Shown here one piece after another: positions 1 through 12,480 of a stretch of DNA of 64,000 nt (its first letter is position 1; every line of letters begins with the position of its first letter). The DNA is from Xylocopa sonorina (lineage: Eukaryota > Arthropoda > Insecta > Hymenoptera > Apidae). The stretch spans positions 310,001-374,000 of the forward strand of contig NW_027490146.1 in assembly GCF_050948175.1 (NCBI RefSeq). The letters are read 5' to 3'. The notes under the pieces were generated by a model. The model was not told the DNA's origin. It was given only the letters and a program-made list of their open reading frames with translations, and searched no databases. Made by a program: the position numbers and the translations under genes.

Positions 1-2786
1 AATGCATAACACTTCGCTATGAATATTATATCTTATCATAAAACATAGATATGAGATGCAGTATCTCGTTTTAAGAAGCATTTAAACTCTATTGCTTCGA
101 TACGTAGACATCTGCAGACGCTATTTCCTAGCAAGGAAGTGTCGCATTTACATTCATTTGAAGTGTAGACGAGGAATGCATGACACTTCGCAAATCATAT
201 TACATCTTACCATGAAACATAGAAATGAGATGCGATATCGCGTTTTAAGAAGCATTAGAACTCTATTGCTACGATACCTAGACATCTGCAGACGCTATTT
301 CCTAGCAAGGAAGTGTCGCATTTACATTCATTTGAAGTGTAGACGAGGAATACATGACACTTCGCAAATCATATTATATCTTACCATGAAACATAGAAAT
401 GAGATGCGATATCGCGTTTTAAAAAGCATTAGAAATCTATTGCTACGATACGTAGACATCTGCAAACACTATTTCCTAGCGAGGAAGTGTCGCATTTACA
501 TTCATTTGAACCGTAGACGTGGAAAAGCATAACACTTCGCAATGAATATTATATCTTATCATGAAACATAGATATGAGATGCAATATCTCGTTTTAAGAA
601 GCATTTGAACTCTACTGCTTCGATACGTAGACATCTGCAAACGCTATTTCCTTGCAAGGAAGTGTCGCATTTACATTCATTTGAAGCGTAGACGAGGAAT
701 ACATAACACTTCGCAAATTATATTATATCTTACCATAAAACATAGAAATGAGATGCGATATCGCGTTTTAAGAAGCATCAGAAATCCATTGCAACGATAC
801 GTAGACATCTGCAAACGCTATTTCCTTGCAAGGAAGAGTCGCATTTACATTGATTTGAAGTGTAGACGAGGAATACATAACACTTCGCAAATCACATTAT
901 AATTTACCATGAAACACAGAAATGGGATGCGATATCGCGTTTTAAGAAGAATTAGAACACTATTGCTACGATAGGTAGACATCTGCAGACGCTATTTCCT
1001 AGCAAGGAAGTGTCGCATTTACATTCATTTGAAGTGTAGACGAGGAATACATAACACTTCGCAAATCATATTACATCTTACCATGAAACATAGAAATGAG
1101 ATGCGATATCGCGTTTTAAGAAGCATTAGAAATCTATTGCTACGATACGTAGACATCTGCAAACGCTATTTCCTTGCAAGGAAGTGTCGCATTCACATTC
1201 ATTTGAAGTGTAGACGAGGTATACATAACACTTCGCAAATCATATTATACCTTACCATGAAACATAGAAATGAGATGCGATATCGCGTTTTAAGAAGAAT
1301 TAGAACACTATTGCTACGATAGGTAGACATTTGCAAACGCTATTTCCTTGCAAGGAAGTGTCGCATTTACATTCATTTGAATCGTATTCGAGGAATGCAT
1401 AACACTTCGCTATGAATATTATATTTTATCATAAAACATAGATATGAGATGCAGTATCTCGTTTTAAGAAGCATTTAAACTCTATTGCTTCGATACGTAG
1501 ACATCTGCAGACGCTATTTCCTAGCAAGGAAGTGTCGCATTTACATTCATTTGAAGTGTAGACGAGGAATGCATGACACTTCGCAAATCATATTACATCT
1601 TACCATGAAACATAGAAATGAGATGCGATATCGCGTTTTAAGAAGCATTAGAACTCTATTGCTACGATACCTAGACATCTGCAGACGCTATTTCCTAGCA
1701 AGGAAGTGTCGCATTTACATTCATTTGAAGTGTAGACGAGGAATACATGACACTTCGCAAATCATATTATATCTTACCATGAAACATAGAAATGAGATGC
1801 GATATCGCGTTTTAAAAAGCATTAGAAATCTATTGCTACGATACGTAGACATCTGCAAACACTATTTCCTAGCGAGGAAGTGTCGCATTTACATTCATTT
1901 GAACCGTAGACGTGGAAAAGCATAACACTTCGCAATGAATATTATATTTTATCATGAAACATAGATATGAGATGCAATATCTCGTTTTAAGAAGCATTTG
2001 AACTCTATTGCTTCGATACGTAGACATCTGCAAACGCTATTTCCTTGCAAGGAAGTGTCGCATTTACATTCATTTGAAGCGTAGACGAGGAATACATAAC
2101 ACTTCGCAAATTATATTATATCTTACCATAAAACATAGAAATGAGATGCGATATCGCGTTTTAAGAAGCATCAGAAATCCATTGCAACGATACGTAGACA
2201 TCTGCAAACGCTATTTCCTTGCAAGGAAGAGTCGCATTTACATTGATTTGAAGTGTAGACGAGGAATACATAACACTTCGCAAATCACATTATAATTTAC
2301 CATGAAACACAGAAATGGGATGCGATATCGCGTTTTAAGAAGAATTAGAACACTATTGCTACGATAGGTAGACATCTGCAGACGCTATTTCCTAGCAAGG
2401 AAGTGTCGCATTTACATTCATTTGAAGTGTAGACGAGGAATACATAACACTTCGCAAATCATATTACATCTTACCATGAAACATAGAAATGAGATGCGAT
2501 ATCGCGTTTTAAGAAGCATTAGAAATCTATTGCTACGATACGTAGACATCTGCAAACGCTATTTCCTTGCAAGGAAGTGTCGCATTCACATTCATTTGAA
2601 GTGTAGACGAGGTATACATAACACTTCGCAAATCATATTATACCTTACCATGAAACATAGAAATGAGATGCGATATCGCGTTTTAAGAAGAATTAGAACA
2701 CTATTGCTACGATAGGTAGACATTTGCAAACGCTATTTCCTTGCAAGGAAGTGTCGCATTTACATTCATTTGAACCGTAGACGAGG
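1..2786 (+). repeat. 1,393-bp higher-order repeat (8-mer +1 bp), two copies
   Basis: Bases 1-1380 recur at 1394-2773 with only a few substitutions by eye, for example ATATCTT against ATATTTT at the start of each copy. The unit is 8 x 174 + 1. The extra base is in a variant reading GTGGAAAAGCATAAC, near 520 and 1913, which shifts the reading frame in every copy. The second copy departs from the first at about 2774, where GAACCGTAGACG replaces GAATCGTATTCG. Confidence 0.9.
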
Positions 2787-3085
2787 AAAAGCATAACACT
2801 TCGCAATGAATATTATATCTTATCATGAAACATAGATATGAGATGCAATATCTCGTTTTAAGAAGCATTTGAACTCTATTGCTTCGATACGTAGACATCT
2901 GCAAACGCTATTTCCTTGCATGGAAGTGTCGCATTTACTTTCATTTGCATCGTAGACGAGGAATGCATAACACTTCGCAATGAATATTATATCTTATCAT
3001 GAAGCATAGATATGAGATGCAATATCTCGTTTTAAGAAGCATTTGAACACTATTGCTTCGATACGTAGACATCTGCAAACGCTAT

Positions 3086-3099
3086 TTCCTTGCAAGGAA
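3086..3099. other. 14-bp perfect palindrome of the monomer, TTCCTTGCAAGGAA
   Basis: This is one instance of a motif present in a large share of monomers. It equals its own reverse complement over 14 bp. Other alleles keep part of the symmetry: TTCCTAGCGAGGAA and TTCCTAGCAAGGAA keep a 5-bp arm on each side, while TTTCTTTGCAAGG weakens it. It could be a protein-binding dyad or a short cruciform. No function is shown by sequence alone. Confidence 0.85.
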
Positions 3100-3275
3100 G
3101 TGTCGCATTTACATTCACTTGAAGTGTAGGCGAGGAATACATAACACTTCGCAAATCATATTATACCTTACCATGAAACATAGAAATGAGATGCGATATC
3201 GCGTTTTAAGAATTATAAGAACTCTATTGCTACGATACGTAGACATCTGCAAACGCTATTTCCTTGCAAGGAAGT

Positions 3276-3415
3276 GTCGCATTTACATTCATTTGAATCG
3301 TAGACGAGGAATGCATAACACTTCGCAATGAATATTATATCTTATCATGAAACATAGATATGAGATGCAATATCTCGTTTTAAGAAGCATTTGAACTCTA
3401 TTGCTTCGATACGTA
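3276..3415 (+). repeat. Reference type-A satellite monomer core (minority class)
   Basis: Example of the second class. Against type B it has GAATCGT for GAAGTGT, ATGCATAAC for ATACATAAC, CAATGAATATT for CAAATCATATT, CTTATCATG for CTTACCATG, GATATGAG for GAAATGAG, GCAATATCTCG for GCGATATCGCG, CATTTGAAC for CATTAGAAC and GCTTCGA for GCTACGA. In the main frame this creates TGA at 3329-3331 and at 3392-3394, 63 bp apart. Further type-A cores lie near 5250, 6465, 6990, 12555, 15340, 15865, 16905, 19690, 22995, 24560, 26475, 26825, 28215, 30650, 33960, 37090, 41090, 43005, 47355, 49095, 50310, 51530, 52225, 63535 and 63885, and elsewhere. Mixed A/B recombinants also occur, for example near 6465 (A start, B end). 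Confidence 0.9.
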
Positions 3416-3741
3416 GACATCTGCAAACGCTATTTCCCTGCAAGGAAGTGTCGCATTTACATTCATTTGAGGTGTAGACGAGGAATACATAACACTTCGC
3501 AAATCATATTGTATCTTACCATGAAACATAGAAATGAGATGCGATATCCCCGTTTTGAAAAGCATTAGAAATCTATTGCTACGATACGTAGACATCTGCA
3601 AACGCTATTTCCTAGCGAGGAAGTGTCGCATTTACATTCATTTGAAGTGTAGACGAGGAATACATGACACATAGCTAATCATCTTATATCTTACCATGAA
3701 ACATAGAAATGAGTTGCGATATCGCGTTTTAAGAAGCATTA

Positions 3742-5006
3742 GAAAGCTATTGCTACGATACGTAGACATCTGCAAACGCTATTTCCTAGCGAGGAAGTAT
3801 CGCATTCACATTCATTTGAAGTGTAGACGAGGAATACATAACACTTCGCAAATCATATTATATCTTACCATGAATCATAGAAATGAGATGCGATATCGCG
3901 TTTTAAGTATCATAAGAACTCTATTGTTACGATACGTAGACATCTGCAAACGCTATTTCCTTGGAAGGAGGTGTCGCATTTACGTTCATTTGAATCGTAG
4001 ACGAGGAATGCATAACACTTCGCAAATCATATTATATCTTACCATGAAACATAGAAATGAGATGCGATATCGCGTTTTAAGAAGCATTTGAACTCTATTG
4101 CTTCGATACGTAGACATCTGCAAACGCTATTTCCTTGCAAGGAAGTGTCGCATTTACATTCATTTGAAGTGTAGACGAGGAATACGTAACACTTCGCAAA
4201 TCATATTATATCTTACCATAAAACATAGAAATGAGATGCGATATCGCGTTTTAAGAAGCATCAGAAATCCATTGCTACGATACGTAGACATCTGCAAACG
4301 CTATTTCCTAGCGGGGAAGTATCGCATTCACATTCATTTGAAGTGTAGACGAGGAATACATGACACTTCGCAAATCATGTTATATCTTACCATGAAACAT
4401 AGAAATGAGATGCGATATCGCGTTTTAGGAAGCATTAGAAAGCTATTGCTACGATACGTAGACATCTGCAAACGCTATTTCCTAGCGAGGAAGTATCGCA
4501 TTCACATTCATTTGAAGTGTAGACGAGGAATACATAACACTTCGCAAATCATATTATATCTTACCATGAATCATAGAAATGAGATGCGATATCGCGTTTT
4601 AAGTATCATAAGAACTCTATTGTTACGATACGTAGACATCTGCAAACGCTATTTCCTTGGAAGGAGGTGTCGCATTTACGTTCATTTGAATCGTAGACGA
4701 GGAATGCATAACACTTCGCAAATCATATTATATCTTACCATGAAACATAGAAATGAGATGCGATATCGCGTTTTAAGAAGCATTTGAACTCTATTGCTTC
4801 GATACGTAGACATCTGCAAACGCTATTTCCTTGCAAGGAAGTGTCGCATTTACATTCATTTGAAGTGTAGACGAGGAATACGTAACACTTCGCAAATCAT
4901 ATTATATCTTACCATAAAACATAGAAATGAGATGCGATATCGCGTTTTAAGAAGCATCAGAAATCCATTGCTACGATACGTAGACATCTGCAAACGCTAT
5001 TTCCTT
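3742..5006 (+). repeat. 696-bp (tetramer) tandem duplication
   Basis: About 570 bp starting at 3742 recurs at 4438 at a spacing of exactly four monomers. Shared private marks include CATGAATCATAG (near 3870 and 4566), GTTTTAAGTATC, and CCTTGGAAGGAGGTG (near 3959 and 4655). Copies diverge after about 4310 and 5006, where CCTAGCGGGG faces CCTTGCAAGA. Confidence 0.85.
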
Positions 5007-6380
5007 GCAAGAAAGTGTCGCATTTACATTCATTTGAAGTGTAGACGAGGAATACATAACACTTCGCTAATCATATTATATCTTACCATAGAACATGGAA
5101 ATGAGATGCGATATCGCGTTTTAAGAAGCATCAGAAATCCATTGCTACGATACGTAGACATCTGCAAACGCTATTTCCTTGCAAGGAAGTGTCGCATTTA
5201 CATTCATTTGAATCGTAGACGAGGAATGCATAACACTTCGCAATGAATATTATATCTTATCATGAAACATATATATGAGATGCAATATCTCGTTTTAAGA
5301 AGCATTTGAACTCTATTGCTTCGATACGTAGACATCTGCAAACGCTATTTCCCTGTAAGGAAGTGTCGCATTTACATTCATTTGAGGTGTAGACGAGGAA
5401 TACATGACACTTCGCAAATCATGTTATATCTTACCATAAAACATAGAAATGGGATGCGATATCGCGATCCAAGAAGCATTAGAAAGCTATTGCTACGATA
5501 CGTAGACATCTGCAAACGCTATTTCCTAGCGAGGAAGTATCGCATTCACATTCATTTGAAGTGTAGACGAGGAATACATAACACTTCGCAAATCATGTTA
5601 TATCTTACCATGAAACATAGAAATGAGATGCGATATCGCGTTTTAAGAATCATAAGAACTCTATTGCTACGATACCTAGACATCTGCAGACGCTATTTCC
5701 TAGCGAGAAAGTGTCGCATTCACATTCATTTGAAGTGTAGACGAAGAATACATAACACTTCGCAAATCATATTATACCTTACCATGAAACATAGAAATGA
5801 GATGCGATATATCGTTTTAAGAATCATAAGAACTCTATTGCTACGATACGTAGACATCCGCAAACGCTATTTCCTTGCAAGGAAGTGTCGCATTTACATA
5901 CATTTGAAGTGTAGACGAGGAATACATAACACTTCGCAAATCATATTATATCTTACCATGAAATATAGAAAGGAGATGCGATATCGCGTTTTAAGAAGCG
6001 TTAGAACTCTATTGCTACGATACCTAGACATCTGCAGACGCTATTTCCTGGCAAGGAAGTGTCGCATTTACATTCATTTGAAGTCTAGACGAGGAATACA
6101 TAATAATTCGCAATGAATATTATATCTTATCATGAAACATAGATATGAGATGCAATATCTCGTTTTAAGAAGCATTTCAACTCTATTGCTTCGATACGTA
6201 GACATCTGCAAACGCTATTTCCTTGCAAGAAAGTGTCGCATTTACATTCATTTGAAGTGTAGACGAGGAATACATAACACTTCGCAGATCATATTATATC
6301 TTACCATAAAACATAGAAATGAGGTGCGATATCGCGTTTTAAGAAGCATCAGAAATCCATTGCTACGATACGTAGACATC
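5007..6380 (+). repeat. Satellite monomers, mixed, no clear local HOR
   Basis: About eight monomers of both types. Marks include GCGATCCAAG near 5465, AAATATAGAAAGGAG near 5962 (also near 11182 and 11704) and ATAATAATTCGC near 6100 (also near 6970 and 9230). An open frame at 5316-6116 spans 266 codons and is only the stop-free repeat frame. Confidence 0.8.
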
Positions 6381-9300
6381 TACAAACGCTATTTCCTTGC
6401 AAGGAAGTGTCGCATTTACATTCATTTGAATCGTAGACGAGGAATGCATAACACTTCGCAATGAATATTATATCTTACCATGAAACATAGAAATGAGATG
6501 CGATATCGCGTTTTAAGAAGCATTAGAAATCTATTGCTACGATACGTAGACATCCGCAAACGCTATTTCTTTGCAAGGAAGTGTCGCATTTACATTCATT
6601 TGAATCGTAGTCGAGGAATGCATAACACTTCGCTATGAATATTATATCTTATCATAAAACATAGATATGAGATGCAGTATCTCGTTTTAAGAAGCATTTA
6701 AACTCTATTGCTTCGATACGTAGACATCTGCAGACGCTATTTCGTAGCAAGGAAGTGTCGCATTTACATTCATTTGAAGTGTAGACGAGGAATACATGAC
6801 ACTTCGCAAATCATATTACATCTTACCATGAAACATAGAAATGAGATGCGATATCGCGTTTTAAGAAGCATTAGAACTCTATTGCTACGATACCTAGACA
6901 TCTGCAGACTCTATTTCCTGGCAAGGAAGTGTCGCATTTACATTCATTTGAGGTCTAGACGAGGAATACATAATAATTCGCAATGAATATTATATCTTAT
7001 CATGAAACATAGATATGAGATGCAATATCTCGTTTTAAGAAGCATTTGAACTCTATTGCTTCGATACGTAGACATCTGCAAACGCTATTTCCATGCAAGG
7101 AAGTGTCGCATTTACATTCATTTGAAGTGTAGACGAGGAATACATAACACTTCGCAAATCATATTATATCTTACTATAAAACATAGAAATGAGATGCGAT
7201 ATCGCGTTTTAAGAAGCATCAGAAATCCATTGCTACGATACGTAGACATCTGCAAACGCTATTTCCTTGCAAGGAAGTGTCGCATTTACATTCATTTGAA
7301 GTGTAGACGAGGAATACATTACACTTCGCAAATCATATTACATCTTACCATGAAACATAGAAATGAGATGCGATATCACGTTTTAAGAAGCATTAAAACT
7401 CTATTGCTACGATACCTAGACATCTGCAGACGCTATTTCCTAGCAAGGAAGTGTCGCATTTACATTGATTTGAAGTGTAGACGAGGAATACATAACACTT
7501 CGCAAATCATATTACATCTTACCATGAAACATAGAAATGAGATGCGATATCGCGTTTTAGGAATCATAAGAACTCTATTGCTACGATACCTAGACATCTG
7601 CAGACGCTATTTCCTAGCGAGAAAGTGTCGCATTCACATTCATTTGAAGTGTAGACGAAGAATACATAACACTTCGCAAATCATATTATACCTTACCATG
7701 AAACAAAAAATTAGATGCGATATATCGTTTTAAGAATCATAAGAACTCTGTTGCTACGATACGTAGACATCTGCAAACGCTATTTCCTTGCAAGGAAGTG
7801 TCGCATTTACATTCATTTGAATCGTAGACGAGGAATGCATAACACTTCGCAAATCATATTACATCTTACCATGAAACGTAGAAATGAGATGCGATATCGC
7901 GTTTTAAGAAGCATTAGAACTCTATTGCTACGATACCCAGACATCTGCAGACGCTATTACCTAACAAGGTAGTGTCGCATTTACATTCATTTGAAGTGTA
8001 GACGAGGAATACATGACACATAGCTAATCATCTTATATCTTACCATGAAACATAGAAATGAGATGCGATATCGCGTTTTAAGAAGCATTAGAAAGCTATT
8101 GCTACGATACGTAGACATCTGCAAACGCTATTTCCTAGCGGGGAAGTATCGCATTCACATTCATTTGAAGTGTAGACGAGGAATACATGACACTTCGCAA
8201 ATCATGTTATATCTTACCATGAAACATAGAAATGAGATGCGATATCGCGTTTTAGGAAGCATTAGAAAGCTATTGCTACGATACGTAGACATCTGCAAAC
8301 GCTATTTCCTAGCGAGGAAGTATCGCATTCACATTCATTTGAAGTGTAGACGAGGAAATACATAACACTTCGCAAATCATATTATATCTTACCATGAATC
8401 ATAGAAATGAGATGCGATATCTCGTTTTAAGAAGCATTTGAACTCTATTGCTTCGATACGTAGACATCTGCAAACGCTATTTCCTTGCAAGGAAGTGTCG
8501 CATTCACATTCATTTGAAGTGTAGACGAGGAATACATAACACTTCGCAAATCATATTATACCTTACCATGAAACAAAAAATTAGATGCGATATATCGTTT
8601 TAAGAATCATAAGAACTCTGTTGCTACGATACGTAGACATCTGCAAACGCTATTTCCTTGCAAGGAAGTGTCGCATTTACATTCATTTGAATCGTAGACG
8701 AGGAATGCATAACACTTCGCAATGAATATTATATCTTACCATGAAACATAGAAATGAGATGCGATATCGCGTTTTAAGAAGCATTAGAAATCTATTGCTA
8801 CGATACGTAGACATCCGCAAACGCTATTTCTTTGCAAGGAAGTGTCGCATTTACATTCATTTGAATCGTAGTCGAGGAATGCATAACACTTCGCTATGAA
8901 TATTATATCTTATCATAAAACATAGTTATGAGATGCAGTATCTCGTTTTAAGAAGCATTTAAACTCTATTGCTTCGATACGTAGACATCTGCAGACGCTA
9001 TTTCGTAGCAAGGAAGTGTCGCATTTACATTCATTTGAAGTGTAGACGAGGAATACATGACACTTCGCAAATCATATTACATCTTACCATGAAACATAGA
9101 AATGAGATGCGATATCGCGTTTTAAGAAGCATTAGAAATCTATTGCTACGATACCTAGACATCTGCAGACTCTATTTCCTGGCAAGGAAGTGTCGCATTT
9201 ACATTCATTTGAAGTCTAGACGAGGAATACATAATAATTCGCAATGAATATTATATCTTATCATGAAACATAGATATGAGATGCAATATCTCGTTTTAAG

Positions 9301-10437
9301 AAGCATCAGAAATCCATTGCTACGATACGTAGACATCTGCAAACGCTATTTCCCTGCAAGGAAGTGTCGCATTTACATTCATTTGAAGTGTAGACGAGGA
9401 ATACATAACACTTCGCAAATCATATTACATCTTACCATGAAACATAGAAATGAGATGCGATATCGCGTTTTAAGAAGCATTAAAACTCTATTGCTACGAT
9501 ACCTAGACATCTGCAGACGCTATTTCCTAGCAAGGAAGTGTCGCATTTACATTGATTTGAAGTGTAGACGAGGAATACATAACACTTCGCAAATCATATT
9601 ACATCTTACCATGAAACATAGAAATGAGATGCGATATCGCGTTTTAGGAATCATAAGAACTCTATTGCTACGATACCTAGACATCTGCAGACGCTATTTC
9701 CTAGCGAGAAAGTGTCGCATTCACATTCATTTGAAGTGTAGACGAAGAATACATAACACTTCGCAAATCATATTATACCTTACCATGAAACAAAAAATTA
9801 GATGCGATATATCGTTTTAAGAATCATAAGAACTCTGTTGCTACGATACGTAGACATCTGCAAACGCTATTTCCTTGCAAGGAAGTGTCGCATTTACATT
9901 CATTTGAATCGTAGACGAGGAATGCATAACACTTCGCAAATCATATTACATCTTACCATGAAACGTAGAAATGAGATGCGATATCGCGTTTTAAGAAGCA
10001 TTAGAACTCTATTGCTACGATACCCAGACATCTGCAGACGCTATTACCTAACAAGGTAGTGTCGCATTTACATTCATTTGAAGTGTAGACGAGGAATACA
10101 TGACACATAGCTAATCATCTTATATCTTACCATGAAACATAGAAATGAGATGCGATATCGCGTTTTAAGAAGCATTAGAAAGCTATTGCTACGATACGTA
10201 GACATCTGCAAACGCTATTTCCTAGCGGGGAAGTATCGCATTCACATTCATTTGAAGTGTAGACGAGGAATACATGACACTTCGCAAATCATGTTATATC
10301 TTACCATGAAACATAGAAATGAGATGCGATATCGCGTTTTAGGAAGCATTAGAAAGCTATTGCTACGATACGTAGACATCTGCAAACGCTATTTCCTAGC
10401 GAGGAAGTATCGCATTCACATTCATTTGAAGTGTAGA
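6381..10437 (+). repeat. About 2.1-2.3 kb HOR, two copies, second short by one monomer
   Basis: The left part (about 6380-7050) recurs 2,261 bp downstream, and the right part (about 7215-8350) recurs 2,087 bp downstream. The difference is exactly 174, so the second copy lost one monomer. A shared 1-bp deletion variant, AAACAAAAAATTAG for AAACATAGAAATGAG, sits at 7701, 8571 and 9788 and shifts the frame in each. A private extra A lies near 8356 (GAGGAAATAC). Both copies also carry the odd GATACCCAGAC and CTATTACCTAACAAGGTAG. Confidence 0.87.
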
Positions 10438-10830
10438 CGAGGAATACATAACACTTCGCAAATCATATTACATCTTACCATGAAACATAGAAATGAGATG
10501 CGATATCGCGTTTTAAGAAGCATTAGAACTCTATTGCTACGATACCTAGACATCTGCAGACGCTATTTCCTAGCAAGGAAGTGTCGCATTTACTTTCATT
10601 TGAATCGTAGACGAGGAATGCATAACACATCGCAAATCATATTATACCTTACCATGAAACATAGAAATGAGATGCGATATCGCGTTTTAAGAAGAATTAG
10701 AACACTATTGCTACGATAGGTAGACATCTGCAGACGCTATTTCCTTGCAGGGAAGTGTCGCATTTACATTCATTTGAACCGTAGACGAGGAAAAGCATAA
10801 CACTTCGCAATGAATATTATATCTTATCAT
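10438..10830 (+). repeat. Satellite monomers between HOR blocks
   Basis: Two to three monomers that join the 2.1-kb repeat to the trimer block. They include CACATCGCAAATC near 10626 and the +1-bp variant GAGGAAAAGCATAAC near 10790, the same class of frame-shifting unit as at 520 and 1913. Confidence 0.78.
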
Positions 10831-11874
10831 GAAACATAGATATGAGATGCAATATCTCGTTTTAAGAGGCATTTGAACTCTATTGCTTCGATACGTAGAC
10901 ATCTGCAAACGCTATTTCCTTGCAAGGAAGTGTCGCATTCACATTCATTTGAAGTGTAGACGAGGTATACATAACACTTCGCAAATCATGTTATATCTTA
11001 CCATGAAACATAGAAATGAGATGCGATATCGCGTTGTAAGAAGCATTACAACTCTATTGCTTCGATACGTAGACATCTGCAAACGCTATTTCCTTGCAAG
11101 GAAGTGTCGCATTTACATTCACTTGAAGTGTAGGCGAGGAATACATAACACTTCGCAAATCATATTATATCTTACCATGAAATATAGAAAGGAGATGCGA
11201 TATCGCGTTTTAAGAAGCATTAGAACTCTATTGCTACGATACGTAGACATCTGCAAACGCTATTTCCTAGCGAGCGAGGGTCGCATTTACATTCATTTGA
11301 AGTGTAGACGAGGAATACATAACACTTCGCAAATCATATTATATCTTACCATGAAACATAGATATGAGATGCAATATCTCGTTTTAAGAGGCATTTGAAC
11401 TCTATTGCTTCGATACGTAGACATCTGCAAACGCTATTTCCTTGCAAGGAAGTGTCGCATTCACATTCATTTGAAGTGTAGACGAGGTATACATAACACT
11501 TCGCAAATCATGTTATATCTTACCATGAAACATAGAAATGAGATGCGATATCGCGTTGTAAGAAGCATTACAACTCTATTGCTTCGATACGTAGACATCT
11601 GCAAACGCTATTTCCTTGCAAGGAAGTGTCGCATTTACATTCACTTGAAGTGTAGGCGAGGAATACATAACACTTCGCAAATCATATTATATCTTACCAT
11701 GAAATATAGAAAGGAGATGCGATATCGCGTTTTAAGAAGCATTAGAACTCTATTGCTACGATACGTAGACATCTGCAAACGCTATTTCCTAGCGAGCGAG
11801 TGTCGCATTTACATTCATTTGAAGTGTAGACGAGGAATACATAACACTTCGCAAATCATATTATATCTTACCAT
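10831..11874 (+). repeat. 522-bp trimer, two adjacent copies
   Basis: 10831-11352 and 11353-11874 are almost identical. I saw one clear difference, GCGAGGG at about 11280 against GCGAGTG at about 11802. Shared private marks are GCGTTGTAAG, CATTACAACTC, GTGTAGGCGAGG and CCTAGCGAGCGAG. The copies must be a very recent duplication of three monomers. Confidence 0.9.
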
Positions 11875-12480
11875 GAAACATAGATATGAGATGCAATATC
11901 TCGTTTTAAGAAGCATTTGAACTCTATTGCTTCGATACGTAGACATCTGCAAACGCTATTTCCCTGCAAGGAAGTGTCGCATTTACATTCATTTGAGGTG
12001 TAGACGAGGAATACATAACACTTCGCAAATCATATTATATCTTACCATGAAACATAGAAATGAGGTGCGATATCGCGTTTTAAGAAGCATTAGAGATCTA
12101 TTGCTACGATACGTAGACATCCGCAAACGCTATTTCCTTGCAAGGAAGTGTCGCATTTACTTTCATTTGAATCGTAGACGAGGAATGCATAACACTTCGC
12201 AATGTATATTATATCTTATCATGAAACGTAGATATGAGATGCAATATCTCGTTTTAAGAAGCATTTGAACTCTATTGCTTCGATACGTAGACATCTGCAA
12301 ACGCTATTTCCCTGCAAGGAAGTGTCGCATTTACATTCATTTGAGGTGTAGACGAGGAATACATAACAGTTCGCAAATCATATTATATCTTACCATGAAA
12401 CATAGAAATGAGATGCGATATCGCGTTTTAAGAAGCATTAGAAATCTATTGCTACGATACGTAGACATCTGCAAACGCTA
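11875..12480 (+). repeat. Dimer-like stretch (348-bp spacing)
   Basis: The segment beginning near 11933 with CCCTGCAAGG and TTTGAGGTG repeats 348 bp later, near 12281, which is two monomers. Type-A features (CATTTGAAC, GCTTCGA) precede each copy. The two copies differ at AACACTTCGC against AACAGTTCGC. Confidence 0.8.

Larger units (their letters stand above)
2787..3741 (+). repeat. Satellite monomers without a clear local HOR
   Basis: A mix of type-A and type-B monomers, with type-A cores at about 2805, 2980 and 3330. Near 3546 a private extra base (GATATCCCCG for GATATCGCG) shifts the frame. Near 3666 the variant GACACATAGCTAATC appears. It recurs near 8017, 10104 and 16196, so it marks related monomers dispersed over 12.5 kb. 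No gene seen. Confidence 0.8.

Noticed and set aside
2707..2904. Minus-strand frames of about 60-70 codons (here, and near 3398, 10711, 13496, 14019, 15993, 16614, 26035, 60460 and 61055)
   Set aside because: They are antisense shadows that appear where type-A/B junctions or frame shifts remove stops; they have no independent signal.
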